Shown here in pieces: positions 10,842 through 22,461 of a DNA stretch of 64,000 bases. Below the pieces are notes generated by a model that saw nothing but the letters and a program-made list of their open reading frames with translations, was not told the origin of the DNA and did no database searches. The position numbers were made by a program, and so were the translations under genes. Numbering within the stretch: the first letter of the stretch is position 1; the number at the start of each line of letters is the position of its first letter. This DNA is from Nelumbo lutea (taxonomy: Eukaryota > Streptophyta > Magnoliopsida > Proteales > Nelumbonaceae). Where the stretch lies: the NCBI GenBank assembly GCA_022828595.1, contig JAKGHH010000004.1, positions 55,702,422 through 55,766,421 on the forward strand, in the 5' to 3' direction.

Positions 10842-11083
10842 GTAGTTCATTCCATGCCAACAGAATAAATTGATCAAGTCCAAATTTCCTACCCACGACA
10901 GCTCTACCCACATATCCATATAAAATTGCAATCACACATGGGGAACATCTCATCCTCCAAATATAGTTCATTCTATGCAAATAGAATAAATTGATCGAGT
11001 CCAGATTTCCTAGCCATGACAACTCTATCCACACTTATTCATATAACATCACAATCACACATGGGGAACATCTCATCCTCTTA
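10842..11083. repeat. Tandem duplication, two units of about 121 bp
   Basis: Both units carry, in order, AGTTCATTC, AGAATAAATTGATC, AGTCCA, ATTTCCTA, ATCACACATGGGGAACATC and TCATCCTC. The second unit begins near 10963. They share CATGGGGAACATC-like words with the MITE family nearby and may derive from it. Confidence 0.75.
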
Positions 11084-11791
11084 CATGTTATCATGCATAG
11101 GAAGATGTTTCCAAACCACAAAGGTAGTGTTTTGTGGGTAGGCGTGGATTGTATTTACAACCCGTTGTTGATCCAGCAAATTGAACCACTTGAACCATCA
11201 CCTGATCAAGATTTTGGGTCTGGTTCAAGTAAAATTAAAATTAAATTGTAAAATATAAATTAAATATAAAATAATACATATATTACATATAAAATATAAT
11301 TATACATTTTTATTGATAAAATATATGTTTATACATACTTACGGACTCACCCATTAAATCTGATCAATCGAACTGATGACCCGCGACCCTGAGGCAAAAC
11401 CGGTTCAACCTCCTGATCGGATTTTAAAACATTGGGCGTGGCCGCATGGGTAGAGTTCTTGTGGGCGGAGATCCGGACTTCCGGAGTCAAATTGACCTAA
11501 ACACCCTCTCCACACTGATCGAAAAAATTCGGACTCGGTTCGATATCTTATCGAAATTGTGATTCGCGAAGATTCGGAGTCGGATCGATATCTTATCCAA
11601 ATCGTGAGGTTCTGAGATCTCATCATCGATTACATTTTCTGACAGCGCGCATCTCGTCCAAAACCTTATCCCTCGGTCAGCTCTCACTGACTCTCTGTTT
11701 CTGCAACTTTTAAGCACTGCTGCTTTGTTCTACTTCAGATCATATCATTTCTCTTCTAACCCGTCTATCTTACCGTGGAATCCTAATTTAC
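11084..11791 (+). promoter_or_regulatory. Region upstream of CYP38
   Basis: AT-rich to about 11340, then mixed sequence. Two diverged direct copies of about 46 bp start near 11527 and 11573 (sharing TCGATATCTTATC). The 5' UTR must end at the ATG at 11792, but no TATA box or start site can be assigned with confidence. Confidence 0.4.
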
Positions 11792-14129
11792 ATGGCAGCC
11801 ATTCTCTCCTCCCACTTATTCTCTTCTCTCGCTACTTCGAAACGCGCCCACTCGAGGATATCGACGAAACACACAGCATCCGATTGGATTCCACGGTTTA
11901 AAGTTCAATGTTCTTCCCAAAAACATCACCGATTTCAACTCGATCACAAACAGGTAATCCTTTATATTCCATTCGGCTTCGAGAACCCCTTTTCTATCCA
12001 TGATTTTTTTTTTCGGTAATAGTTATCTATTTCCAGTTTATTAATTACTTCTGCTTTTCAAACGCATAGAATCCACACATTGTTAGTGAAAGTAGAGAGA
12101 TTTCCTTAGTGATGGTTTTCACGAGGGTTTGAGTTTTGTTATTAATTAGTAATATCAGCTAAGTTATTTTTGTGCTACATTGCGTTGTTGAGCAGAAAGA
12201 GAGCTCTTTCTCCTTAAAGGAATGTGCAGTTTCTATAGCATTGGCGTTTGGATTGGTTACGGGTACACCATCAATGGATTGGTTTGCTTACGCTTCTCCG
12301 ACTGGTCCAGCCCTGCCTGATGTTTCGGTGTTGATTTCTGGACCGCCAATTAAGGACCCGGGAGCGCTGTTGAGGTACGCCTTGCCCATCAACAACAAAG
12401 CTATCAGGGAGGTCCAGAAGCCCCTCGAGGATATCTCGGAGAGTCTGAAGGTCGCTGGGCTCAAAGCTTTGGATTCTGTGGAGCGAGTAAGGATGCTCAA
12501 GCTTCTTTGCAAACTAGTCTGTTATTTTTATTCTTTTTTCAAATCCATCTAATGTCGATAGTTTTAATTGGATTTTTATCTGCGAGATATATGAGTTAGA
12601 ATCTAAGAGGTGTATTTTATCTATTTGTGAATGATAGAATGTGAAGCAGGCCTCTCGGGCTCTTAAGCAGGGGAGAAGTTTGATTCTCTCTGATGTCGCC
12701 GAGTCAAAGAAAGAAAAAGGGAAGGAATTGCTTGACAAGCTGGAACTTGGGATGGAGGAGCTTCAACAGATTGTGGAGGACAGGAATAGGGATGCTGTTG
12801 CACCTAAACAAAAGGAGCTGCTTCAGTACGTCGGAGAGTAAGTCAATGGCGACTGATTTTAGAAAGAGTTGTTCTTTACTCCTGCATATAGCTACTGAGA
12901 CACTTGGGTGGATGCTTGCATCCTTTGTGGGAGTATTGAAATTCAACTAATTCTGAATGGCTCACCACAGCACATATAGCACTTGGAGCATGTCAAAAAT
13001 GTGCACGAAGTTTCACTATACATATTAATAAATCAAGTGGCAAAGGATGGCTTATAATTACAAGATAATAAATAAGACGTTTCTCCTGATATATTATATT
13101 TACAGTTAGATACCGATGTTCTGGTCCAGCTAGAAGCAATACAATGTATTTTGATAAACCCAATGCTCAGGTTTGTCATGATTGCATAGTGTTATCAAAT
13201 AGTGTCACTCAGAATTGAAGTTCACCATGGGTACATAGATGTGTACCTTTTTCTTGTATATTTGATATGTGGACTTGTATAAGTTGTTTGATGACATTAG
13301 CTGAGTCTCTGCTGATTCTTTTGTGCTTTCCATATGGTCAATGATTATTAAGGATGATTTGCTTCCGTGAGAAGTATATCTTATATAAAGCCTTGTCATT
13401 GACTGCAGCTGAAATCTTCCTGGGGCATTGGATTTCTGCAGTGTTGAAGAGGATATGGTGGATGGGTTCCCTTATGATGTGCCTGAGGAGTACCAAAGCG
13501 TGCCTCTTTTGAAAGGAAGAGCAACTGTGGATATGAAGGTTAAGGTCAAAGACAATCCTAATTTAGATGAATGTGTATTCCGTATAGTGCTAGACGGGTA
13601 CAATGCCCCTGTAACAGCTGGAAACTTCGTAGACTTGGTGGAAAGGCACTTTTATGATGGGATGGAGATTCAAAGAGGTAACATCTTTATTGAATTTATT
13701 GTCATTACCTCAGCTTTTCAAACAGAAAATTAACCAGATAGCAAAACAGAAAATATCTTGTGAACTACATTGGGGGTTATAATTAAGTAATTTAAATTCC
13801 ATGAGACATGGGTTATTGATGACATCAACTGAGAGATGAAAATGTCAGGATCAAGTTCGAAGGCTGGTGTATGATGGAGCTTGTGAGCTCTTCAGTCAAT
13901 AGTGTATGATTAGCATCATTATCATACAAGCATTGTTCCAATTATATGGGGTCGGCTACACGAATCCTGTTCTGCCATTTCATTCTTTTCAGTGCAATAC
14001 ATACATATCGCATGCATTCCACTTTGCATATAATCAACTATATGTTAAATTTCTCAACTAGGCTTAAAGGTTTACTTGGATTTTGCTGCAGCGGATGGCT
14101 TTGTAGTTCAAACTGGAGACCCTGAAGGT

Positions 14130-14160
<31 letters not shown>

Positions 14161-15186
14161 GAAAACCACGCACAATTCCATTAGAAATTATGGTCAATGG
14201 AGATAAAACACCTGTTTATGGCACTACTTTAGAGGTAAATCTCTCTCCGTCTCTCTGTCTCTCTGACAGGAAAACTGGGATCTGATTTTCAAGTCCTAGA
14301 TATAACTTAAAGAGTCTTTTCTTCTCTCAAGGGAATTCATCTGCTCTTACCCCATCCTGTCAGACATGTTTACATGTCACATTCTCTTTGATTAAGTCCC
14401 CACTAACTTAATAAAGTATTAGAGGATCCAGTATCCCACAACTGCTACTTTGTAAATTACTAAATTAAAAAAAAAAGATTCCACTGTTGGGTTGAATAGT
14501 TCAATATCCTAGCAATTTGCTCACTGCTTGCGATGTCCTAGCATTCACTCTGTGCATCACTATGCATGTCATCATTTAATACCAAGAACCATCCTGCTTA
14601 AATTCATTAACCCATTTCCATCTTGAACTATTAAATCTTGTTGGAGCTGTTATGTTTGCATATCCATATTTCATGTTCTTTGTTATGCTTGCAAGGAAAA
14701 ACCTTGTTAGCTTTCATCACATACATTTCTTATTTGTTCTTGCAATGCTAGTCTCATCCAATGGGATCCAATTCATTTTAATGCATTTCTACAGGAGCTT
14801 GGTCTATACAAAGCTCAAACAAAGCTTCCTTTCAATGCATTTGGAACAATGGCCATGGCCAGAGATGTAAGTATTCATTCTCACACCCATTCTGGCAATT
14901 TTTTATCTCTGGCTTATTTGTTGATTTATTTTTCTACCCTGTATACTTTTTGAGACAGGAATTTGAGAACAACTCTGCCTCAAGTCAGGTGTTCTGGCTT
15001 TTGAAAGAAAGTGAATTGACTCCTAGTAATGCAAATATATTGGATGGTCGGTATGCAGTTTTTGGATATGTTGTAGATAATGAAGATTATTTGGCAGATG
15101 TCAAAGTTGGAGATGTTATAGAGTCAATTCAAGTTGTCTCCGGCCTGGAAAATCTAGTCAATCCAAGCTACAAGATTGCAGGTTGA
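11792..15186 (+). CDS. CYP38: Thylakoid-lumen cyclophilin CYP38 (TLP40 orthologue)
   Basis: Seven exons join in frame: 11792-11953, 12196-12486, 12638-12837, 13442-13677, 14092-14234, 14795-14866 and 14959-15186 (TGA). All introns are GT-AG. The product is about 443 residues, close to the usual size of about 437. Residues 1-60 look like a chloroplast transit peptide; a hydrophobic lumen-targeting segment (64-82) precedes a likely cleavage after AYA at 85-87. A helical N-terminal domain follows ([15 protein letters not shown] at 95-109; charged helices 152-217), then a cyclophilin-like domain from about 245, with NFVDLV at 279-284 and GFVVQTGDP at 299-307, ending [11 protein letters not shown]38 acts in the lumen in assembly and stabilisation of photosystem II; the domain is diverged and in Arabidopsis is reported to lack isomerase activity. 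No lesion is visible, so it should be functional. Confidence 0.95.
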
Positions 15187-17258
15187 GTCTCTCTGGAATC
15201 TTTCAGGCAGATGTCAATTGAGAGCCCATGTTTTGACCATGAATTCCCATAAATCCTTTGTTGGTGGGCGATGTGGGTCTTTGGACCATGACTTTTCGTT
15301 CGTTATTGAATTGAGTAGCTTTGTACCAATTAATTTTCTTTCTCACTCTTGAGCCCAACTGTGTGTAATGTTTTTCTTTTTTAATTCAATATAGTTATTT
15401 ATCAGTTAATTTCTTGAGTTCAATATTATTTGATGTTGAGTTTTGTTTGGAACAATCATCAGGGAAATTTTTTCAAGTTTGATAATCTGATCTTGGTTCG
15501 GTGCAAGCATTCAGCAAAACTCATGAGCATATAACTGTACAATACTCACCAATGAACATGGGTATAAGTTATTCTTCTCATTGAAGGGCAAAGGATTCTT
15601 GGCCTTCAGCACGTATGGAGGATTTGAACTCCATTATAAGGGAATAACGAAGGTAAAGTCCAATTTATCCTTTTTTTTTCTATGGAAATTTATGGTTTTC
15701 CCCAACGTATTGTTCCAAACCCCCCACTTGTGCTATAATACCCCTTGAATTGTGATAAATCCCCACACTTGTCATTGTGCCCAACTATACAAACTGTAAA
15801 AAATTCTAAGGTGGAGGAATCAATAAAACCCCATTTTTTCTATTGGGGGTGGAGTTAGGTTTTGTTGCTGCCAAAGATGAGGTCGAGAGAAACACGAGAA
15901 TTTTGCTGGTGTCCAAAGGCTGATGGGTTGGACCTGTAAGGAGGGGAAGAGTTCATGTCAAAGGCCCTAGGTGTTATCTCAAGGGCAGAGACTCTGACAG
16001 TCAAATTAGCCAAGTGCTAGAGAGGGCTCGTACTAGACTTGAGACAATGGCTCAGAGTCCTTAACAGTTAAGGATAATTCTCTTGGGATTCTGAATGCAA
16101 GAGAATCAAGTGTCATTACCTTGAAATGAGCACCCCTTTTTATGGCTGACCTTGCCTTGGAGTTGTTTGAGGTAGTTGGCCATGTGCAGCTAAGATTTAA
16201 TTTGCCAATGCCACATGATGTGATCTAAGGCCTGTCAATTATACCTACATCAGGTTTGTATCTATAAAACCAACATCTAAGGTGTAGGACATTGACAAGT
16301 CAATCAGTCCTCCCCAAATAAATCATAGATAAAGAAATATGACACCATGTGATGGGGTGTAAAAATTGATATTTTTTTAATTTTAAATAAAAAAAACAAA
16401 ATTCTAAAGCCATTGCGAATCTAAAGAGAATAAGATGACGTAAACAAATGCATTTTAGAATATAGTATACGGGTTAGACTATGATATTGGAAAAACTTAC
16501 AACAAATCAACTAATATGATAAAAGATAGATGTGACCAATCAGGTGGTATTCATCAAAATTCGCATGGTGCTTTGATGGGTTAAAGCTCTTCTCATACCA
16601 TGTCTTTTCGATGTTATAGATTTTTCCTAATATAAATGAGAGAAAAAAACATAAAAGGAGAGCTCCAAGAAATTTACAAAAAATACTTTTCCTCAACGTT
16701 ATTTTCTATCAAAAGTAGCACAGCCCAAGTCACATTGTCAATATCGGTATCTTCAAAATGGTTCGGAAGATAAATATTCGACCTAAGATTCAGACTTTTT
16801 TTTTTTTTTTGTTTCTCTTGGAAGAAAAAGCTCCTTGCATTGAGGGATAAGGCTGAAATAATAATGCTTCATGTTCAAAACTGTGGTCAGTACATAGACA
16901 ACCCATTTACTAAAACACCCCTATAATTTGCAATCAATTTATTTAATCAACACATAAGAACCATTAATATCACCTCTAAAAGTGTTGGTTTGACCATCTA
17001 AGTGGATTAGAAATTATTGGACATGGGTTTGTTGTGGTTTATTTCAAAAGTATCTCTAATATTTCATATCAAGCATTTAAAAAGAAAACCTTAACCCACA
17101 ACAGAACTTTATTGGAGAAGACACTGAGTTTGTGCTGCTTCAAGTAGATAGCATTTTCTGAGCCCCATATTTTATTTGTAATAATAGATTTAGAATGTAG
17201 ATAGTACACACAATCATGGTAATATTCTCCTTTTCGTGCAGTGATAATAGTACCATAA
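15187..17258. other. 3' flank of CYP38 and intergenic spacer
   Basis: The 3' UTR of CYP38 must begin here; I see no canonical AATAAA close by, so the polyadenylation site is not placed. Around 15655-15830 a C-rich/AT-rich segment resembles one arm of a TIR element, but no partner arm is visible. A T run lies at about 16797-16811. No gene is supported. Confidence 0.45.
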
Positions 17259-17398
17259 GGTTATGTTTGGTTTGAAAGAAAATGTGTGGAAAGGAAAGAA
17301 AAGGAAAGAAAAAAGTAGGGAAACCCATACAAGGTTTGTAAAGGTTTCCCTGCATTTTCTTTCCTTTCCCTACCTTTTCCTTCAAACCAAACACAGCC
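17259..17398. mobile_element. Tourist-like MITE with TAA duplication
   Basis: A 140-bp hairpin with ends GGTTATGTTTGGTTTGAA and, reverse-complemented, GGCTGTGTTTGGTTTGAA. It is flanked by TAA at 17256-17258 and 17399-17401. The interior is a purine-rich arm facing its pyrimidine complement (GGAAAGGAAAG against CTTTCCTTTCC). Size, termini and TAA fit PIF/Harbinger-derived Tourist elements. Confidence 0.75.
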
Positions 17399-17620
17399 TA
17401 AAGAATTGTTTAAAATAGAAAAATGACGAATTTTAATGTCAAAATTATAAATTTTCCACATATAAAATGGTTGCAAACTATATGAAATGTTTAAATAAAC
17501 AGCAAATTATAAGATATGTTTTAATAAACCTATGAAACTATATTGTTTTAACAAATAACCTTAATGAGAAACATACATTCATATTATTCATTGACTGTAT
17601 TTTGCCAAATAGATATATTC

Positions 17621-18438
17621 TGATGATGCACAATCCGGCCGGTTTTAGCTGTCAACGACCTTGCTCTGAACTGAGTGGCAGGGGACCTGAAATGGAGGGA
17701 GTGAAGAAGCTCCGGGGAGAACCCGGCGTAAGGGCTCCGAAACTCAAGTTAGAATCCTTCAAAGGCAAGATAAGCCAGATAGCGCAAAGTTAGCATACCT
17801 CGTTCTTGGGGGGTAGGGAGCCTTTTATAACCACCTCGCGCACTCACTTCCAGGCTTCTGTCAGATCGGGCATGATTATCTCTGAGCCCCTGCCAGTTCG
17901 GATGTCACCCCCTCTGGCCAGTCAGAACCGCCACTGCTCCTTTTGTCGGAGCCGTCTCTGCGGCTGGTGACGATGGTGGCAGGTGGTAGGAGACCGTTTG
18001 AAGTGCGGCTGTCAGGCGTCAGATCCCAGATCAGTCAGGTACGCCGCCCTTGGATACGGACTTCCTCGGTGTCAGGTACGTTTGGTCAGTTTGGTGTTTC
18101 GGAGGCGAAGTACTAGGGTGGCGAGCGAGATGAGTTCTTGAGTTCGGTTTGGGGAGTGTTCCGAGCTGCCATGGGCCAGCTCGGGTCACGGCCTTGTGAG
18201 GCTGACCCGAGAGTTCGGGCTCCTTACAGGGAGTTCGGGTTCTTAGTAAGGAGCTCGGGTTCTTAGCAGGGAGCTCGGGCACCTAGTAGGGAATCCGGTC
18301 TGGTAGAGTTCGGGCTCAGTAGTGAGCTTGGACTATTGGTTACTTTCGGTGCTTGTTTTGGGCGCTCTGCTGCCCCGAGCTGCTTTCTTTTGCCACGTGT
18401 CGGGTGATTGCGAGGTCGGGCCAAATTTCCCTTTATCA
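17621..18438 (-). mobile_element. Ty3/gypsy (Tat-like) LTR, minus orientation
   Basis: On the minus strand the LTR starts TGATAAAGGGAAATTTGGCC and ends ...GCATCATCA, giving TGAT/ATCA termini over about 818 bp. It is preceded on the minus strand by a polypurine tract (18439-18453, AGGGAGTGGGGCAAT). A minus-strand TTATAAAAGG at 17822-17831 could be its TATA box. A GC-rich tandem of about 22-bp GAGCTCGGG units lies at 18200-18320. No tRNA-primer site lies beyond its low-coordinate end, so this is the 3' LTR, with the element body to the right. Confidence 0.65.
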
Positions 18439-18453
18439 ATTGCCCCACTCCCT
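18439..18453 (-). other. Polypurine tract of the minus-strand gypsy element
   Basis: Reads AGGGAGTGGGGCAAT on the minus strand, directly before the LTR start TGATAAAGG. It is nearly the same tract as at 23349-23364 in the LARD element. Confidence 0.65.
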
Positions 18454-18809
18454 GCGATAAGGGTCCTGTCTTGGCGCGGGGAGTTTGTAAGGTAGCAGGA
18501 AGATTTTGGTCCGTACTGAGGACGCTCGCTTTAATTTGATTTTCAAAAAAGGCGCGCATTTGGGAGACGTGACGGTAGCCGTTCGGGAGTCGTGCTGCAG
18601 ATGCTTTTATTGCGAGGAGACGTGCGCTGACACCCTGTCAGTTTCGAGAAGATGCGTGCTGACACCCGTCATCTCTGACAGGACGTGCACGACGCCTCGT
18701 CAGTTTCGGAAAGACGTGCGCTGGTCGGCTTTGGAAGACGTGCGGTCAGCGCGGCTGTGAGCCGTTGGATTGGCTTCGATCTGGACCGTCACTTTCCGGC
18801 CACTGTGGA

Positions 18810-18817
18810 TATAAATA
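18810..18817 (+). promoter_or_regulatory. Candidate TATA box for the antisense ORF
   Basis: TATAAATA lies about 175 bp upstream of the ATG at 18992 on the plus strand, in otherwise GC-rich sequence, at a position that would give a 5' UTR of about 150 nt. Function is inferred from position only. Confidence 0.4.
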
Positions 18818-18991
18818 GCGATGGGGCCCAATCCTTGCCACTGTACCTCTTGAGCTCGCGCCTAAGTTTCAATCCGCGTCCAGGCTCTTCAGCTCGCGTC
18901 CCAGGTTCCTTTTGCTTGTTCGAGCTTTCGTGGTCTACTTCAGTCTTCTTCCCGGGTGAGTGCTCTTCTTGGAATCCTGTTCCATTCCCTG

Positions 18992-19689
18992 ATGTCTAAT
19001 TCGGAGGGTTCAGACAGTTCAAGCGGGTCTGATGCAGGTTCTACGAACCAATTTGCGTCCCCCGGTAGTTCAAGTGAGCCCGATGTAGGTCCTGAGGAAG
19101 AGGTTGAACCTACAGGCCGAGGTGCCTCGGGTAGGTCGGCGTCCACCTCCCGTCATGGCCGGGCTTTAGATCAGTTCGGCTCTTCGACTATGACGCCTGA
19201 GGGACTTCGATCCCTCATAGACTACTATAACTTGCCCGGGGAGTACGCCTACTTCATCCCTACGGGTAGCTTCCCTTGGGAACACAGTCCTGATGAGATC
19301 GTGATTTTTCGGGAGCAGCTCGCTGCGACTGCCTTTCCATCCTCTTCTCGTCGAGGTTCTAAACCACTTCGGTGTGACGGTCGGCCAGCTTCACCCGAAC
19401 TCCATTAGGAATTTAGTGGGGACGATCTCCTTATTCTGTGACGAGAACTTTCCTTTGGATTTGGAGATTTTTTCCTCTATTTTAATGCTGAAAAAGCAAG
19501 CGGGTCCCCTTCCTGGGCGTAGGCGGGCATACTACCTGTCTCCTCGCCCAGGCTTCAAGCTCTTACGACGAACTCCCTAATAAGGTCCCGGCATGGAAGC
19601 GGGACTATTTTGGGGTGGCGAAGTGCGTTGGGGTGGCCGTTTCAGACCGGCTGGGGGATGGCCGCTTCCGACTCTGGCGTCACACTTGA
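18992..19689 (+). pseudogene. Antisense additional ORF of a Tat-type gypsy element (putative gypsy-type transposon domain)
   Basis: It starts at ATG 18992 with an acidic Ser-rich segment (MSNSEGSDSSSGSDAG), then a domain with LRSLIDYYNLPGEYAYFIPTG and, after a one-base frameshift near 19330, LNHFGVTVGQLHPNSIRNL. A second frameshift near 19565 leads into a WKRDYFGV segment that runs to 19686. The order resembles the plant 'putative gypsy-type transposon' domain (PF04195-like). The reading strand is opposite to the LTR and polypurine tract at 17621-18453. Extra antisense ORFs between pol and the 3' LTR are known in Tat/Retand elements. The LARD insertion at 19687 supplies the TGA that ends it. 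Two frameshifts make it non-functional. Confidence 0.6.
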
Positions 19690-20546
19690 TAAAGAGACGG
19701 CGAAGGGCCTCCGGCAATTTGGCCCTCCAGTGAAATTGCGAACACGTGGCACCTCGTGACAACTAGGCAAGCACCCAGGCAACAACTTACCAAGTTGGTG
19801 TCCACCGAGCACTGGTATGGCTGGCCTGGCGCGACCTGCACGCGGCCGGCGCGGCCTGCCGCGACCTGCGCGATCTGCGGATCAGCCTGCACGGCGCTGA
19901 CCCTCGGAAACAGGCGCCGACCTGACAACCTGACCCGGACACAAAGGCTGGCTGGCCTATGCCGGACACACTCTGGCCACACCTATCCTGACCCGACCTG
20001 AATTCTAGCCCGCCAAGCCGACTTAAACAACCTGGCCCGGACACCGACCCGCCGACTGGGTATGCAGGGAGTCTACACACCGACCCGTTGGACACCGACC
20101 CGCCCCTGGCCCAGGCGCCGACCTAGCCGCCTAACACAAGCGCTAGCCTGACAACCTCGAGGAGTTCATCACCGTACCTCGGTTCTGACGGGATATGACG
20201 TCTTACCATTTGAAGGCTTTTCACCCACCTAACCCGCGAGGGCACCACTATATAAGGACTCCGACCCCCCAAAGCCAGGGAGGAGAAAAGAGGAGGTAGC
20301 CCTGCTCTCTAGCTCTCTCATTTCTCTCCAAGCCCTCTGTAATCAGAATGCTAACTTAGGCATCAGAGAGTCCCCGCCGGGAAAATACCCCCGGGTCCTC
20401 TGGTTCAGTTCTCGCAGCTTCCTCAGCTCCCACCGTCTACAAAGGAGAGAAAACCACCTCACGCGGAGGGTAGCGGGTTGCGCTGCACCAAGGAGCTCCA
20501 CCATCCTCTGAGTTGCAGACCGCCTAGGAGCAAGTCAAGTGGACGA

Positions 20547-21930
20547 GTTCGCCATCAGGCAGTTCGCCACCAGGGAGTTCACCACCAGGCAGTTCACCAC
20601 CAGGCAGTTCGCCACCAGGGAGCACTACCAGACAGTTCGCCATCAGGCAGTTCACCACCAGGTAGCTCTCCACCAGGTAGTTCGTCGCCAGGGAGCTCAC
20701 CACCAGGCAGTTCGCCACCAGACAGTTCGCCACTAGGCAATTTGCTCCTGGGCAGTTCGCCACTATGTCACGGGGGTAATTCTACAGCGGAAGAAACCCA
20801 TGCGGCGTCCTGGCCAAGGCAGGCCAGGACAAGCCTTTATGCGCTTAGAGACTAGGAGTTGCCCGATGGGATGGTTCCACCAAAGTCAGTAGCACTGGAT
20901 CATGACCTCAAGTCCAATGGCCGGGGCACTCTCCTGGCTCAGACCGGTCCATGGGAGGCGCCGCTTACGTGCTAAAGAGGGACAACCATCATGGAAGGCG
21001 ACCTTGCGCCGAAGAGGTGACTTGGCACCGATGTGAAGGGTCTCCTGTATGCCGATGATGACAGGCACCTGTGTGCCATGATGATAGGCAACCGCTTGGG
21101 CCGGAATACATCCATGCACTAGGGGCAATGGGATAGCTCAATCAGCTTGGGCAAGGGACTGGCGAGGTGAAGGGTCATGCTTGAACCAGGCCCGCATGCC
21201 AAGCCTCCCTTGAGTGTCAGTAGCGCAGTGCCAGTCCAACACTGTCCCCATGAGCAAGTGTGGCGCCCGATGAGGAACCCTGGTAGCCATGCTAGCCGTT
21301 AACCAGGGCCGCCCCGCAAGGGGATGAAGGTCTAGGAGTGCCAAGGTTAGGCACCCAAGGAGGTCGACCACCCCTCCTCAAAGAGTACGTTAAGCTTTTG
21401 GTGGTCTTGCCTGAAGATGACATCAGTTCTCCCAAAAATCTTACAGGCGAAAATGACGGGCATGTCCCTAACGTAAGACTGCCAAAGCGTAGGCAAGGCT
21501 AAGCCTGCTTTGAACCGTAACAACCAGGCAGTTCGCCACCAGGGAGCACTACCAGGCAGTTCGCCATCAGGCAGTTTCGCCACCAGGCAGTTCGCCCCAG
21601 GCAGTTCGCCACCCAGGTAAGCTCGCCACCAAGGCAGTTCGCCACCAGGGAGCACTACCAGGCAGCGCCATCAGACAGTTCGCCACCAGGGAGCACTACC
21701 AAGGCAGTTCGCCACCAGGCAGCTCGCCACCGGGCAGTTCGCCACCAGGGAGCACCACTAGGCAGTTCGCCACCAGGGAGCACCACCAGGCAGTTCGCTA
21801 CCCGGCAGTTCGTCACCAAGTAGCTTCCCCAGGGAGCTTGCCATGGGTAGTTCGCCACGCAAGCAGTTCGTCACCAAGTAGTTCTCCCCTAGGGAATTCG
21901 CCACCAAGTAGCTCATCACCAAGGCACGTC
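20547..21930 (+). repeat. 15-bp minisatellite, split into 20547-20765 and 21523-21930
   Basis: The unit is close to GCAGTTCGCCACCAG, with variants such as CACCACCAG and GGGAGCACTACCAG. About 15 units lie left of a 757-bp insertion and over 25 looser units right of it. As codons it reads as simple peptides in every frame, so the apparent ORFs are not evidence of a protein. Confidence 0.8.
20766..21522 (+). mobile_element. Candidate solo LTR inserted in the minisatellite
   Basis: The 757-bp non-repetitive segment starts TGTCACGG and ends CCGTAACA, a short inverted terminus of LTR type (TG...CA). It interrupts the 15-bp repeat on both sides. The flanking 5-mers (cacta, accag) do not match, though the flanks are themselves degenerate repeats. 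No coding motif is recognised in it. Confidence 0.45.
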
Positions 21931-22014
21931 ACCGCTGGGTCAAACAACGAGGTACTTAGCCAAAAAATTTATACATCACAAAAAATGGTACGTGACCAAA
22001 AACGGTTACATCAA

Positions 22015-22033
22015 TTGGTGTCGTCTGTGGGAA
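22015..22033 (+). other. Primer-binding site of the LARD-like element
   Basis: TTGGTGTCGTCTGTGGGAA closely resembles the TTGGCGCCGTCTGTGGGAA motif found just after the 5' LTR in plant Tat/Athila-type gypsy elements. It sits four bases after the LTR end. Confidence 0.7.
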
Positions 22034-22461
22034 ATACTACGAAAAGCTAAGTTCTCATCCTACAAAAGCTAAGTTCTCATCTTACCAAAGCTAAGTCCTC
22101 ACTTTTTTGAAGCTATCACTTTATAATTTACATTTTTTATGAACTCAAAAACTATGTAGGGAGCTAACAGACTAAGTAGCTCTACCAACCTTACTTTCAA
22201 TTCAGATAATGCATCATCAGTCATCTCCGCAAGGTCCTCCCTACAAAGATGAGCTCTTCGTAGCTTCCGCGGGAGTTGACGACCAACAGACTACATAGGC
22301 GCCCTTACCGGTTGAGCCTTCCAAGGCTCCCGTGTGAGCTAACAACCTAAAGTTAGTAGTGCTGCCCCCGAAGGTCGAACTCCTAGTAGCTTCTTGTAGG
22401 AGTGGGTGACCGGCATTACAAAGCTGATGCAGCACAATCATAGCTCGACACCTCACAGGCA

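Larger units (their letters stand above)
19687..22010 (+). repeat. 5' LTR of the LARD-like element
   Basis: Starts TGATAAAGAG and ends GGTTACA just before the primer-binding motif. TATATAAGG at 20249-20257 is a good TATA box, followed by a transcribed-looking CT-rich stretch. It contains the 15-bp minisatellite and a 757-bp insertion (20766-21522). ORFs here are frame readings of repeats. Confidence 0.6.

Noticed and set aside
19756..20095. GC-rich ORFs on both strands at the start of the LARD LTR
   Set aside because: They overlap each other on opposite strands in an LTR and show no recognisable domain.
20478..20855. SPPGS/HHQAV repeat 'proteins' on both strands
   Set aside because: Every frame of the 15-bp minisatellite is open because the unit is a multiple of three.
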